Part shown: in pieces, positions 8,225 to 17,437 of the stretch
Layout of the letters: each line of letters opens with the position of its first letter
Numbering within the stretch: position 1 is the stretch's first letter
NCBI GenBank assembly: GCA_005884685.1
Contig: VBAH01000019.1
Coordinates: forward strand, 144,004 to 208,003
DNA from: Alphaproteobacteria bacterium
Lineage (GTDB): Bacteria > Pseudomonadota > Alphaproteobacteria > Rhizobiales > Xanthobacteraceae
DNA: 64,000 nucleotides
Direction: 5' to 3'
Made by a program: the position numbers and the translations under genes
Notes under the pieces: model-generated
Seen by the model: the letters and a program-made list of their open reading frames with translations, nothing else
Databases searched by the model: none
Told to the model about the DNA's origin: nothing

Positions 8225-10391
8225 GGCCCGAGAGACTCGGATTGGTCATGAAGTATTTGTGGGCGTTGAAAGGCTCTTCGCCCGGCGCGGCCTTGATACG
8301 CATCGAGGTGCCGTCGGGCAAGAGATTCCAGCTCTGTTCGTTATCCTTCAAATTCGCCACCATGATCTGGTCCAGCACCTGCTCGTGCACGGTGGCGTTG
8401 AGGATCGGGCACAATACCTCAACGCGGCGGTCGAGGTTACGCGGCATCATGTCGGCCGAAGAGATGTAGACCGCCGCCTTGCGGTGCGGCAGGCCGAAGC
8501 CGCCCCCGAAACAGTAGATCCGGCTGTGCTCGAGGAAACGGCCGATGATCGACTTCACGCGAACATGCTCGGAGAGGCCCGGCACGCCCGGCCGCAGGCA
8601 GCAGATGCCGCGGATGATGAGGTCGATCTCGACGCCGGCGCGAGAGGCGTCATAGAGCGCGTCGATGATCTCCGGGTCGACCAGCGAGTTCATCTTCATC
8701 CAGATCGCGGCCGGTCGGCCGGCCTTGGCGTGCGCGGTCTCGTCCGCGATGTGCTCGAGGATACGCTTTTTGAGGTTGACCGGAGAGATCGACAGCCGTT
8801 CCAACTCGGCCGGCTCGGCGTAACCGGTGATGAAATTGAATACGCGGGCAACGTCCTGGCCGATGACGGTGTCGGTGGTGAAGAACGAAAGATCGGTGTA
8901 GATGCGCGCGGTGACCGGATGATAGTTGCCGGTGCCGACATGCACGTAGGTCTTCAGCGACTTGCCTTCGCGGCGCACCACCAGCGACAGCTTGCCGTGC
9001 GTCTTGAGCTCGAGGAAGCCGTAGACCACCTGGGCGCCGGCGCGTTCGAGGTCGCGCGCCCAGCGGATATTGGCCTCCTCATCGAAGCGGGCTTTCAGCT
9101 CGACCAGCGCCGTGACGGTCTTTCCCGCTTCGGCGGCCTCGGCCAGCGCCTTGACGATCGGTGAATCGTTCGAGGTGCGATAGAGCGTCTGCTTGATCGC
9201 GACGACGTTCGGATCGCGCGCCGCCTGATTGAGGAACTGCACCACCACGTCGAAAGATTCGTAAGGGTGGTGAACGATCAGGTCTTTCTGACGGATCGCC
9301 GCGAAGCAATCGCCGCCCTGATCGCGGATGCGCTCCGGGAAGCGCGGGTTGTAGGGCACGAACTTCAAGTCGGGCCGATCGAGCGCGACCAGTTGCGACA
9401 ACTCATTGAGCGCGAGCACGCCGTCGACCAGAAACACCTCGTCGTCGGCGACGCTCAGCGCGCGCTGCACGAACAGGCGCAGATCCGGCGGCATCGTGGC
9501 GTCGACTTCGAGGCGGATCACCGAACCGCGGCGGCGGCGCTTGAGCGCCGACTCGAACAGCCGCACCAGGTCCTCGGCCTCTTCCTCGACCTCGACGTCG
9601 CTGTCGCGGATGATGCGGAAGCCGCCCTGTCCTTTCACCACGTAGCCCGGAAACAGCCGCGCGACGAACAAACCGGTCGCATGCTCCAGGGTGATGAAAC
9701 GCACACCGCCGTTGTCGGCATCGGGCAGGCGGATAAAGCGGTCGAGCGTGCCGGGCACGCGGATCAGCGCATTCATGGCGCGGCCGTCGCTCGCGCGCGC
9801 CAGCTGCATCGCGATGGTGAAGCCGAGATTGGGAATGAACGGGAACGGGTGCGCGGGGTCGATCGCAAGCGGAGTCAGAACCGGGAAGACGTGATGGAGA
9901 AAATACTCCTCCAGCCAGGTTTTCTCGCCCTTCGTCAGCTCGCTGCCTTCGGCAAGAACGATATTTTCCTTGCGCAGGTCTTCACGCAACGCGCGCCAGC
10001 GCGCTTGCTGATCGGTCGCGAGGCTGCCCACCGCCTCCCCGATGCGCACGAGTTGCTCAGCCGGGATCAGTCCATCGGGACTTTTCTCGACAATGCCCTC
10101 ACGCACCTGATCCTTCAGGCCGGCGACCCGCACCATGAAGAATTCATCGAGGTTGTTGGCCGAAATCGACAGGAAGCGAAGCCGCTCCAGCACCGGATGG
10201 TTTTCGTTTTCGGCTTCTTCCAGCACCCGGCGATTGAAGTGCAGCCAGGAAAGTTCCCGGTTGATGAAGCGCTCCGGACTTGTCGCCAAGCCGGGCAGAG
10301 GAACCGTCACCGGGGTCCCGGCAAAGCCCGGCCGCAGTTCCGTCGTTGTGGATTCCTCCGGTAATACAAGGGCTTCGCTGCGGTCTGCCAT
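8148..10391 (-). CDS. ppk: Polyphosphate kinase 1
   Basis: Ppk1 makes polyphosphate from ATP at the membrane. From ATG 10391 the protein has 747 residues; an ATG at 10448 would add 19. The N-terminal domain starts [20 protein letters not shown], and the catalytic half has [20 protein letters not shown] and the autophosphorylated His in [14 protein letters not shown]. The C-terminal PLD-like domain includes [16 protein letters not shown] and [20 protein letters not shown]. Length is typical. Paired with ppx downstream (77-base overlap), so synthesis and breakdown of polyphosphate are translated from one message. The last about 25 residues are basic and lie in the overlap. Confidence 0.95.
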   Translation of the reverse strand: MADRSEALVLPEESTTTELRPGFAGTPVTVPLPGLATSPERFINRELSWLHFNRRVLEEAENENHPVLERLRFLSISANNLDEFFMVRVAGLKDQVREGIVEKSPDGLIPAEQLVRIGEAVGSLATDQQARWRALREDLRKENIVLAEGSELTKGEKTWLEEYFLHHVFPVLTPLAIDPAHPFPFIPNLGFTIAMQLARASDGRAMNALIRVPGTLDRFIRLPDADNGGVRFITLEHATGLFVARLFPGYVVKGQGGFRIIRDSDVEVEEEAEDLVRLFESALKRRRRGSVIRLEVDATMPPDLRLFVQRALSVADDEVFLVDGVLALNELSQLVALDRPDLKFVPYNPRFPERIRDQGGDCFAAIRQKDLIVHHPYESFDVVVQFLNQAARDPNVVAIKQTLYRTSNDSPIVKALAEAAEAGKTVTALVELKARFDEEANIRWARDLERAGAQVVYGFLELKTHGKLSLVVRREGKSLKTYVHVGTGNYHPVTARIYTDLSFFTTDTVIGQDVARVFNFITGYAEPAELERLSISPVNLKKRILEHIADETAHAKAGRPAAIWMKMNSLVDPEIIDALYDASRAGVEIDLIIRGICCLRPGVPGLSEHVRVKSIIGRFLEHSRIYCFGGGFGLPHRKAAVYISSADMMPRNLDRRVEVLCPILNATVHEQVLDQIMVANLKDNEQSWNLLPDGTSMRIKAAPGEEPFNAHKYFMTNPSLSGRGKSLKESSPRSLTRRRERAGVARS

Positions 10392-10470
10392 GGTGCCACG
10401 GGTTTCGGCGCACGCTATCGGGCGGCTATGTCGGTTCGGTGACATCATGCCGCCCGCCTGGGGGGCGCAG

Positions 10471-11142
10471 TCAAGCGCTTCCGGCTTTCAGGGTTTCCGC
10501 CGCCAGCGCGCGCGTGACCGGCCGCTTCTGCCGCAACGCCTCGCGATCGAGCGCCTCGACCGCGGCCCGCGCCCCCGCAAATGAGCGCTCGATCCGCGTC
10601 GCAAGGTAGCCGATGAGGCTCTCATCGACGCCCAGCTGCCGGTCCGCGAACAGCTTCACCATCACGGCACGCAGCAATCCGTCATCGGGCGCATTCAGCT
10701 CTACGACAGGAACCGCACGCAGCCTGGACGCGAGGTCGGGCAGCTCGATGCGCCACTGGGTCGGGAGATTGCGCGCGGTGATCAGCACATGCGCCTCGAG
10801 CTGGCGCATCAGATTGAGAAGATGAAACAGCGCACGCTCGTCGACGTCCGCGGCGGCATCCTCGATCACGAGCGCGCCGGTCGCGAGCGCGGCGGGCAAG
10901 TCAGTCTCGCCGAGCGCGCGCGCGGAGACGCGACGGGCGCCGGCAATATCAGCCCAGATTGCCGCGAGATGGCTCTTGCCTGCGCCTTCCGGACCGACCA
11001 GCGCGAGCGCGCGGTCCGGCCAGTCCGGCCAGCGTTCGATCAGGCCGAGCGCAGCTTTGTTGCAGACACCGGGGAGAAAATCTTCGCGCGCGAAGCTCTC
11101 CGCGTGCGGCAGCGCCAACGCAAGCTGACGCGGAGCACTCAT
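10471..11142 (-). CDS. hda: DnaA-related replication regulator Hda
   Basis: A 223-residue protein with the AAA+ core of DnaA but no DNA-binding domain IV. The N-terminal RQLALALP matches the sliding-clamp-binding motif of Hda (QLxLxLP). The P-loop is [10 protein letters not shown] (about residues 51-60), and ALVIEDAAA is the Walker-B region. Hda, with the beta clamp, stimulates hydrolysis of DnaA-ATP after initiation. Start ATG at 11142 overlaps the permease stop by 4 bases. The same hda-permease-phosphatidyltransferase order opposite purM-purN is found widely in Alphaproteobacteria. Confidence 0.87.
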   Translation of the reverse strand: MSAPRQLALALPHAESFAREDFLPGVCNKAALGLIERWPDWPDRALALVGPEGAGKSHLAAIWADIAGARRVSARALGETDLPAALATGALVIEDAAADVDERALFHLLNLMRQLEAHVLITARNLPTQWRIELPDLASRLRAVPVVELNAPDDGLLRAVMVKLFADRQLGVDESLIGYLATRIERSFAGARAAVEALDREALRQKRPVTRALAAETLKAGSA

Positions 11143-12254
11143 GGGAGGCGTTCGGGCTCCGTGCGCGCACCGGGAGGCGCGAATCCGACGCGGCCGGAGG
11201 CAGGTTCGCCGGTGTAGAACGGGCTTTCCAGATAGCGGCGCAGCGCGAATCGAACGAGCACGCCAACGATGGCGGCGAGCGGTACCGCGATCAGCAGGCC
11301 GACGAAACCCATGAGATAGCCGAACGCGAACAGCGCGAACATCAGCCACACCGGATGCAGTCCGATGCTCTCGCCGACCAGTTTCGGCGCCAGCACATAG
11401 CCCTCGAGGAATTGTCCGACGAAGAAGATGACGAGGACGGTGATGATCGGCGTGTATTCGGGCCAGAACTGGGCAATCGCAACGCCGACGGCGAGCACCA
11501 GACCAGTGAGCGAACCGACATAGGGGATGAACGTGATGATCCCCGAGGCGAGCCCGATCAGCAGCCCGAAGCTCAGACCGACCAGCGTCAGGCCGAGGGC
11601 GTAATACGATCCGAGGATGAGGCAGACCGCCGTTTGCCCTCGCACGAAGCCCGCGATGGCATCGTTCATCTCGCGCGCGAGCCCGCGCACCGTCTCGCGG
11701 TTCTGGCGCGGAATCCAATGATCGACGGTCGAGACGATCCGGTTCCAGTCGCACAGCAGGTAGAACGCGACGACCGGCGTCACGACGACGAGCGAGAAAA
11801 TGGACGCCAACGCCTGCCCGCCCGACCACAGCGACCGCACGAAAGCCGCGATCCAGCCGGCGCCCTGCTTCACCAGATCGCTGATCTGCACGTCGGCCAC
11901 GCCCTCGCCGACGATCTTGCGCAGCAATTCGCGATTCGGATCCATCGCGACCGCCTGAATCCGCGAGGCATATCCCGGCAGCTTCTCGATGAAAGCGCCG
12001 AGCTGGCCGGCCACGATCGGGACGAACAGTACCACCAGGATCACGAATACCAGCACCACCGTTCCGATGATAACCACCGTCGCGGCCAGCCGGTTGATGC
12101 CGATGCGTTCCAGCCGGTTGGCGAGCGGGTCGAGCAAATAGGCGAGCACCATGCCGGCGACGAACGGCAACAGAATCTCGCGCAGGAGATAAAGCAGCAG
12201 CACGCTGACGACGAAGGCCAGCACCCAGAAGATCATCTGGCGCGTGAGCGTCAT
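11139..12254 (-). CDS. AI-2E family transporter (PerM-like permease)
   Basis: A 371-residue polytopic membrane protein of the AI-2E/PerM family. The N-terminal pair of helices contains LLREILLPFVAGMVLAYLLD, followed by the typical Asn/Arg segment, and the C-terminal part has PYVGSLTGLVLAVGVAIAQF and VGESIGLHPVWLMFALFAFG, both family landmarks. About eight membrane helices are visible. Substrates vary or are unknown in this family; several members act as Na+/H+ antiporters or efflux permeases. The C-terminal tail is short and Pro/Arg-rich. It overlaps hda by 4 bases and probably shares its transcript. Confidence 0.9.
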   Translation of the reverse strand: MTLTRQMIFWVLAFVVSVLLLYLLREILLPFVAGMVLAYLLDPLANRLERIGINRLAATVVIIGTVVLVFVILVVLFVPIVAGQLGAFIEKLPGYASRIQAVAMDPNRELLRKIVGEGVADVQISDLVKQGAGWIAAFVRSLWSGGQALASIFSLVVVTPVVAFYLLCDWNRIVSTVDHWIPRQNRETVRGLAREMNDAIAGFVRGQTAVCLILGSYYALGLTLVGLSFGLLIGLASGIITFIPYVGSLTGLVLAVGVAIAQFWPEYTPIITVLVIFFVGQFLEGYVLAPKLVGESIGLHPVWLMFALFAFGYLMGFVGLLIAVPLAAIVGVLVRFALRRYLESPFYTGEPASGRVGFAPPGARTEPERLP

Positions 12255-12330
12255 TCCCGTCGCCTCGCCATGCCCCGCTCGGGCCGGCCCAGCATAGGGC
12301 AGAAGGCGGCTTTCGCCACTACGCCAAAGC

Positions 12331-12876
12331 TCAGCGCTTTATCCCGTTGCCGCCCATGTGGCGCACCCATTCGCGCAGATAGACGGCGACCGAAAGCAGC
12401 GTCAACACCGTAACGGCGGCCGTTATCACGGTGCGCGCCCAACCCGCATCGAAGCGGAAACCGAGGGCCGCAAGCACCAGTCCGACCAGCAGGAGTTGGA
12501 CTGCCGTGTTGACCTTGGAGACCGGGTGAGGCTTCACGCTGACCGGCTTGCCCAGAATCCACGAGAACATCACCCCCCCGACGATCAGCAGGTCGCGCGA
12601 CACGACGAGAATGACCAGCCAGCGCGGCAGCGCCTCGACAATGCCGAGCGACACGAAGATCGAGACGATCAGCACCTTGTCGGCGAGAGGATCGAGATAG
12701 GCGCCCAGCTCGCTCGCCATGCCGAAGCGCTTGGCGAGGAAGCCGTCGACGGCATCGCTCACGCCCGCGGCGGCAAACAGCACGAACGCGACCAGCATCT
12801 GATTCGACGCGATCGCCCATACCACCACGGGCACGAGCAAAATGCGTGCGAGCGTAATCAGGTTGGGAATACTCAA
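12331..12876 (-). CDS. CDP-alcohol phosphatidyltransferase (PgsA-like)
   Basis: A membrane enzyme that exchanges CMP of a CDP-alcohol lipid for an alcohol, here probably in phosphatidylglycerophosphate synthesis. The signature is present as DAVDGFLAKRF-x7-GAYLDPLADK: all four catalytic Asp residues are there, but AR of the consensus reads AK. TTG at 12876 gives LSIPNLITLARILLVPVVVW as the N-terminus, the usual beginning of this family, and 181 residues; the frame stays open further upstream but that part looks non-coding. Four to five membrane helices follow. Located upstream of the permease and hda, divergent from purM. Confidence 0.85.
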   Translation of the reverse strand: MSIPNLITLARILLVPVVVWAIASNQMLVAFVLFAAAGVSDAVDGFLAKRFGMASELGAYLDPLADKVLIVSIFVSLGIVEALPRWLVILVVSRDLLIVGGVMFSWILGKPVSVKPHPVSKVNTAVQLLLVGLVLAALGFRFDAGWARTVITAAVTVLTLLSVAVYLREWVRHMGGNGIKR

Positions 12877-13003
12877 CGTCCGGCCCCGGCAGCAAGTCGC
12901 TAACACTGGCAGATAACGCCCGCGCGCGGCCTTGCCAAGCGCCGCTGCGGACAAGTCTGCCCCGACCATTGCGTGCCCTGCCGTTCCGACGTAGGCAAAC
13001 CGC

Positions 13004-14074
13004 ATGAATGACAGGCGCAACGGCCTCACCTATGCGCAAGCCGGCGTCGATATCGACGCCGGCAACCGCCTGGTCGACCTGATCAAGCCGCTGGTGCGCG
13101 CGACCGCGCGTCCGGGCGCGGATGCCGAGATCGGCGGGTTCGGCGGGCTGTTCGATTTGAAGCGCGCGGGCTTCAAGGACCCGGTGCTGGTAGCCGGCAC
13201 CGACGGCGTCGGCACCAAGGTCATGATCGCGATCGAGACCGGCCGGCACGAGACGATCGGCATCGATCTGGTTGCCATGTCGGTCAATGATCTGGTGGTG
13301 CAAGGGGCCGAACCGCTGTTCTTCCTCGACTACTTCGCGTGCGGAAAGCTCGCGCCCGAAGTGGGCGCGCAGGTCGTGAAGGGCATCGCGCACGCCTGCC
13401 GCGAGGCCGGCTGCGCGCTGATCGGCGGCGAGACTGCCGAGATGCCCGGCCTCTACAAGGCTGGCGACTACGATCTGGCCGGCTTTGCGGTCGGCGCGGT
13501 GGAGCGCGACGCAATTCTGCCGCGTGGCGTTGCGGCCGGCGATGTCGTGCTCGGGCTCGCCTCCTCGGGCCTGCACTCGAACGGCTTCTCGCTCGCGCGC
13601 AAGATCGCCGAGACCTCAGGCGCGCGCTTCGATGCGCCCTGCCCGTTTGCATCCGGTGCGACTCTCGGCGAAGCGATGCTCGCGCCGACGCGCCTCTACA
13701 TCCGCTCGGCTCTCGCGGCGATCCGCGAAACCGGCGGCGTGAAGGCGCTGGCGCACATCACCGGCGGCGGCTTGACCGAGAATGTCCCGCGCGTGCTTCC
13801 TGCGGGGCTCGGCGTTCGCATCGATCTCGCGCGCATTACGGTTCTTCCCGTGTTCAAATGGCTCGCGGAGAAAGGCGGCGTTGCGGAGGCCGAAATGCTG
13901 CGCACCTTCAACTGCGGCATCGGCATGATCGCGCTGGTCGATCCCGCGAAGGCCGATGCCGTCGCGGCGACCCTGCAGCGCGAAGGCGAACACGTGGCAC
14001 ACCTCGGCGAGGTCATCACGCTGCCGGATGGCCCGCCGCGCGTTCTCTATGACGGCCATCTTGCTTCGACATGA
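13004..14074 (+). CDS. purM: Phosphoribosylformylglycinamidine cyclo-ligase (AIR synthetase)
   Basis: PurM closes the imidazole ring, making AIR from FGAM with ATP (fifth step of purine synthesis). The 356-residue protein has the ATP-grasp-like PurM fold with [20 protein letters not shown] (about residues 92-111), [13 protein letters not shown] (about 139-151) and the glycine-rich [16 protein letters not shown] (about 247-262). Length and motifs are canonical. The stop codon overlaps the purN start by 4 bases (ATGA), so the two enzymes are translationally coupled. The start is divergent from the phosphatidyltransferase gene, whose TTG start is about 128 bases away. Confidence 0.97.
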   Translation: MNDRRNGLTYAQAGVDIDAGNRLVDLIKPLVRATARPGADAEIGGFGGLFDLKRAGFKDPVLVAGTDGVGTKVMIAIETGRHETIGIDLVAMSVNDLVVQGAEPLFFLDYFACGKLAPEVGAQVVKGIAHACREAGCALIGGETAEMPGLYKAGDYDLAGFAVGAVERDAILPRGVAAGDVVLGLASSGLHSNGFSLARKIAETSGARFDAPCPFASGATLGEAMLAPTRLYIRSALAAIRETGGVKALAHITGGGLTENVPRVLPAGLGVRIDLARITVLPVFKWLAEKGGVAEAEMLRTFNCGIGMIALVDPAKADAVAATLQREGEHVAHLGEVITLPDGPPRVLYDGHLAST

Positions 14075-14652
14075 CGAAGAAGCGCGTCGCGATCTTGATC
14101 TCCGGGCGCGGCTCCAACATGGCCACGCTGATCGAGGCCGCAAGGGCGCCCGACTATCCGGCCGACATCGCTCTGGTTATTTCGAACGTCCCGAACGCCG
14201 CCGGGCTCGAACGCGCCCGCGCCGCCGGCGTAAAAACGGTGGTGCTCGATCACAAGCCGTTCGGCAAGGATCGCGTTGCCTTCGAGGCCGCGCTGCAAGC
14301 CATTCTCGATGAGCACTGTATCGCGCTGATCTGCCTTGCAGGCTTCATGCGGCTGTTCACGGCGGCCTTCGTGCAGCGCTGGTCGCAGCGCATCCTGAAC
14401 ATCCATCCCTCGCTGCTGCCGCTGTTTCCCGGGCTCGACCCGCACGGGCAGGCGCTGCGCGCCGGCGCAAAAACATCGGGCGCGACGGTGCACTTCGTCA
14501 TTCCGGAGACCGATGCCGGCCCGATCATTGCCCAAGACAGCGTGCCGGTGCTTCCCGGCGACACGCCCGACTCTCTCGCCGCGCGCGTGCTGGAAGCCGA
14601 GCACCGCATTTACCCGATTGCGCTCAAGCAGGTCATCGAGGGAAAATCATAG
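14071..14652 (+). CDS. purN: Phosphoribosylglycinamide formyltransferase
   Basis: PurN moves a formyl group from 10-formyl-THF to GAR (third purine step). The 193-residue protein has the nucleotide-binding start [20 protein letters not shown] and the catalytic region [16 protein letters not shown], then [20 protein letters not shown] with the active-site Asn-x-His pair, and the second catalytic Asp in [10 protein letters not shown]. Length is standard. Overlaps purM by 4 bases. No purine riboswitch is visible upstream of the pair. Confidence 0.97.
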   Translation: MTKKRVAILISGRGSNMATLIEAARAPDYPADIALVISNVPNAAGLERARAAGVKTVVLDHKPFGKDRVAFEAALQAILDEHCIALICLAGFMRLFTAAFVQRWSQRILNIHPSLLPLFPGLDPHGQALRAGAKTSGATVHFVIPETDAGPIIAQDSVPVLPGDTPDSLAARVLEAEHRIYPIALKQVIEGKS

Positions 14653-14767
14653 CGAGGACGAATAAAACCCGCGGCCGCGAGGTCGGGGGCTTGGATTTCC
14701 TGCTGATTGAAATGACATCTTCGGCTTCCGCGCCGATCCTCCTCCTCGAGCAACAAGGAACAAGTCC

Positions 14768-15400
14768 GTGATCGATCTCTACACCTGGACGACGCCGAAT
14801 GGCCGCAAAGCATCCATCGCGCTCGAGGAATTCGGCCTGCCCTATACGGCGCATGCGATCGACATCGGCAAGGACGAGCAGTTCAAGCCGGAGTTCCTCA
14901 AGATCTCGCCGAACAACCGCATTCCCGCGATTGTCGACCGCGACAACGGCATGAGCCTGATGGAGTCGGGCGCGATCCTCATCTATCTCGCCGACAAGAC
15001 CGGCAAGCTGCTGCCGGAGGGCGGTGAGAAGCGCTATCGCACGATCGAGTGGCTGATGTGGCAGATGGGCGGCGTCGGGCCGATGCTCGGCCAGGTCCAC
15101 CACTTCGTGAAATACAACAAGGGCAAGGCGCCCTACGCCGAGGAGCGCTACCTGAAGGAAGCGCACCGCCTCTATGGTGTTCTGGACCGCAGGCTCGCCG
15201 ATCGCGCCTATGTGGCGGATGAATATTCGATCGCCGACATCTCGATCTGGCCATGGATTTCGCGCTTCGAGTGGCAGACGATCGACCTGAACCAGTATCC
15301 CAACGTGAAGCGCTGGTATCTGGCGATTGCGGCGCGGCCCGCGGTGCAGAAGGGCTACAAGGTCCCGAAGGACGTGGGGGAAATTCCACTGCCGGCGTAA
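14768..15400 (+). CDS. Glutathione S-transferase (YfcG/Ure2-like)
   Basis: A 210-residue soluble GST. The thioredoxin-like N-domain begins IDLYTWTTPNGRKASIALEE and carries the cis-Pro in NNRIPAIVD and the glutathione gamma-glutamyl contact ESGAILIYLA (about residues 66-75). The TPNGRK segment places it in the Nu/Ure2-like group, which often acts as a disulfide-bond reductase rather than a classical transferase. The helical C-domain includes VADEYSIADISIWPWISRF, the conserved N-capping box with Asp. Start is GTG at 14768 after AAGGA. The gene stands alone, 115 bases after purN. Confidence 0.9.
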   Translation: MIDLYTWTTPNGRKASIALEEFGLPYTAHAIDIGKDEQFKPEFLKISPNNRIPAIVDRDNGMSLMESGAILIYLADKTGKLLPEGGEKRYRTIEWLMWQMGGVGPMLGQVHHFVKYNKGKAPYAEERYLKEAHRLYGVLDRRLADRAYVADEYSIADISIWPWISRFEWQTIDLNQYPNVKRWYLAIAARPAVQKGYKVPKDVGEIPLPA

Positions 15401-15431
15401 TCGCCGCTCATCGTAGGTGTCGCCAACTCCG

Positions 15432-15459
15432 TTGTATCGGCTGCAATCCTCAATAGTAT
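15432..15459 (+). promoter_or_regulatory. Sigma-70-type promoter for the 15487 gene
   Basis: -35 TTGTAT (15432-15437), a 16-base spacer, and -10 TAGTAT (15454-15459), ending 27 bases before the ATG at 15487. Both boxes are fair matches. The short leader leaves little room for regulation. Confidence 0.4.
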
Positions 15460-15486
15460 GGGGCGGTAAAACCGGACGGGCTCATC

Positions 15487-16698
15487 ATGCATTGGCTTTC
15501 TTTCACGCGGCAGGTTGCGAGTCTCGGCATTGTGCTTGCACTCGGTGGCGTGGCGAGCGCGCAGCCAGCGTCCAACCTCACGCCAATACCGCGGGCGGGA
15601 GCCGCCCCAACTGACAGCGCGGGCTGCAACACGGTCGAGCGGCCGGTGAGCGCGGCCGGCGCGAGCCTCGTCCCCGAGGCTGCAGGACAACAAAAGAACT
15701 GGCAGCCACCCGGCGGCGAAATCAGCTTCACGGTGCGCAGCTTCACGCAGATGCCCCCCGACGCACTGGTGCTGGTATGCTTCCGCTGGAAGCGGAACTT
15801 CGACCGGCAGGACCCGTTCGTCACCGCGCGCCCGTTGCATCTCGATCTCAGCGACGGGGGGCGGCTCCTGAAGGTGACGGTTGTCGTACCGTCGAATCTG
15901 CCGAAGCCTCCGCCGCGCTTTGGCGGCGACGGGGAATACACCGGCCTGTTTCTGGTGCCGCTTGCCGACGTGCGCATCCTGATACTCAGCAAGAATGCGG
16001 ACGGCAGCCCGCTGGTGGCTGCGGACGTCTCGCACGAGGTGGGCATCAGCAGCCCGCTTTGGGCAATGTTGGTTACCGGCGGCAGCGTGCTCCTCGCGTT
16101 CACAATCCTGACCCTCATCTGTCACCGCAGGCTGAGGCCATTTGGCCTCGGCGATCTCGACCCCTTCATCCGCATCATCACGACGCCGAGCGGGTATGCG
16201 AGCCTCTCGCGATTCCAGATGGTGGTTTGGACATTCGTCGTGGCCGCTTCGGCGGTTTACGTGATGGCGCTGTCCGGCGACTTGATCGAGGTGACGACCG
16301 GAACATTGGTGCTGCTGGGCATCTCCGGCGTGGTGACGGTCGGAAGCAGGCTGCAGGAAAGCGCGCAGGCCGCGAAGGTGCCGGGCGACGGTCCGCCCCC
16401 CGCTGCGCGTGAGCCGCGCTGGTCCGATCTCATCGTCAACGAGGCCAACGGTCAGCGCGAGATCGACATCACGCGCGTGCAGATGCTCTACTTCACGCTG
16501 GTTACCGCCTCGTTCGTGGTGATGCGCGTGGTGACAACCTACGTCATCCCGGAAATCCCGCAGGGCTTCCAGATCCTGATGGGGATCAGCAACGCGGTAT
16601 ATTTCGGCTCGAAGGTTGCGCAACCGATGGCGAGCGCTGCGGCCGCTCCCGACCCGGCCAGCAAAAAGCCGGCCGCGCCTCCGACGCAGGGCACCTAG
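15487..16698 (+). CDS. Secreted/membrane protein with duplicated two-helix module, unknown function
   Basis: I recognise no named family. The 403-residue protein has a signal peptide ending near ASAQP (residue 26), then an extracytoplasmic domain (about 30-185) with beta-rich segments (EISFTVRSFTQMPPDALVLV). A membrane helix lies at 191-212, followed by two copies of a 48-residue hydrophobic module at 241-288 and 329-376. Each copy begins [ST]R-x-QM and ends GIS-x-x-V-x-x-GS[RK], with about one third identical positions and no gap. The tail is Ala/Pro-rich. It may sense or anchor at the inner membrane; nothing in the neighbours fixes a role. Confidence 0.8.
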   Translation: MHWLSFTRQVASLGIVLALGGVASAQPASNLTPIPRAGAAPTDSAGCNTVERPVSAAGASLVPEAAGQQKNWQPPGGEISFTVRSFTQMPPDALVLVCFRWKRNFDRQDPFVTARPLHLDLSDGGRLLKVTVVVPSNLPKPPPRFGGDGEYTGLFLVPLADVRILILSKNADGSPLVAADVSHEVGISSPLWAMLVTGGSVLLAFTILTLICHRRLRPFGLGDLDPFIRIITTPSGYASLSRFQMVVWTFVVAASAVYVMALSGDLIEVTTGTLVLLGISGVVTVGSRLQESAQAAKVPGDGPPPAAREPRWSDLIVNEANGQREIDITRVQMLYFTLVTASFVVMRVVTTYVIPEIPQGFQILMGISNAVYFGSKVAQPMASAAAAPDPASKKPAAPPTQGT

Positions 16699-16707
16699 GC
16701 CTCGCGC

Positions 16708-16743
16708 GCGATTGTGCGGCGCCCGGCCGGGCGCGACAATCGC
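16708..16743. terminator. Strong imperfect hairpin after the 15487 gene
   Basis: GCGATTGT (16708-16715) pairs with ACAATCGC (16736-16743), enclosing a perfect 16-base GC palindrome at 16719-16734. There is no T-run on either side, so it is a transcript 3'-end hairpin or a dispersed palindrome rather than a textbook intrinsic terminator. Confidence 0.4.
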
Positions 16744-16784
16744 CGACGCCGGGCGCACGAAACGGCCCGACAGCGGAGGCCAGC

Positions 16785-17435
16785 ATGAGGCTCATTCTCG
16801 CGATCGCGATCACATTCCTGATGGGGACCAGCATGTCGCAAGCCGCGGACCGATTCCCGATCATCCCGCCGGATCAAATGAACGCCGAGCAGAAGAAACT
16901 GTTCGACGCGATCGTGGGCGGCCCGCGCAGCCAGAACTACGGCGGCGACGCGGTGAACCGCGTGCAGCGCGGCGGACCCTTCAATGCCTGGATGCGAAGT
17001 CCGGAGCTCGGCATGCGCCTTCAGGCCGTCGGGGAGTACGTGCGGTTCAAGACCTCGATCCCGCAGCGGCTGAACGAGCTCGCGATCCTGATCACGGCGC
17101 GCGAGTGGACCTCGCAATATGAATGGCACGCGCACCATATCCTGGCGATGAAGGCGGGCCTCGATCCGCGGATCGCGGAGGATATTGCCGCCGGAAAGCG
17201 GCCTGCGTCCATGAAAGAGGATGAGGCGGCGGTCTACGATTTCTGCATCCAGCTTCATCGAGCCAAAAAGGTGGACGATGCGAACTTCCAGCGCGTCAAG
17301 ACACTGTTCGGCGAGCAGGGCGTGATCGACCTGATCGGCGTCAGCGGCTACTACACCGTCGTCTCGATGACGCTCAACGTGGCAGAGGTGCCGGTGCCGG
17401 ACGGCAAACCGCTGCCCTTGAAGCCGCTGGATTGA
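16785..17435 (+). CDS. Carboxymuconolactone decarboxylase-like (AhpD-fold) secreted protein
   Basis: A 216-residue protein with a cleavable signal peptide ending near MSQAA (residue 21). The helical AhpD/CMD fold is shown by ELGMRLQAVGEYVRFKTSIP, ELAILITAREWTSQYEWHAH and GVIDLIGVSGYYTVVSMTLN. The CxxC peroxidase motif of AhpD is absent; instead EWHAHH occupies the active-site helix, as in decarboxylase-type members. Periplasmic location is unusual for the fold but common for this subgroup in soil proteobacteria. The substrate is unknown. The next gene starts 2 bases after its stop, so the two are likely cotranscribed. Confidence 0.8.
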   Translation: MRLILAIAITFLMGTSMSQAADRFPIIPPDQMNAEQKKLFDAIVGGPRSQNYGGDAVNRVQRGGPFNAWMRSPELGMRLQAVGEYVRFKTSIPQRLNELAILITAREWTSQYEWHAHHILAMKAGLDPRIAEDIAAGKRPASMKEDEAAVYDFCIQLHRAKKVDDANFQRVKTLFGEQGVIDLIGVSGYYTVVSMTLNVAEVPVPDGKPLPLKPLD

Positions 17436-17437
17436 CA

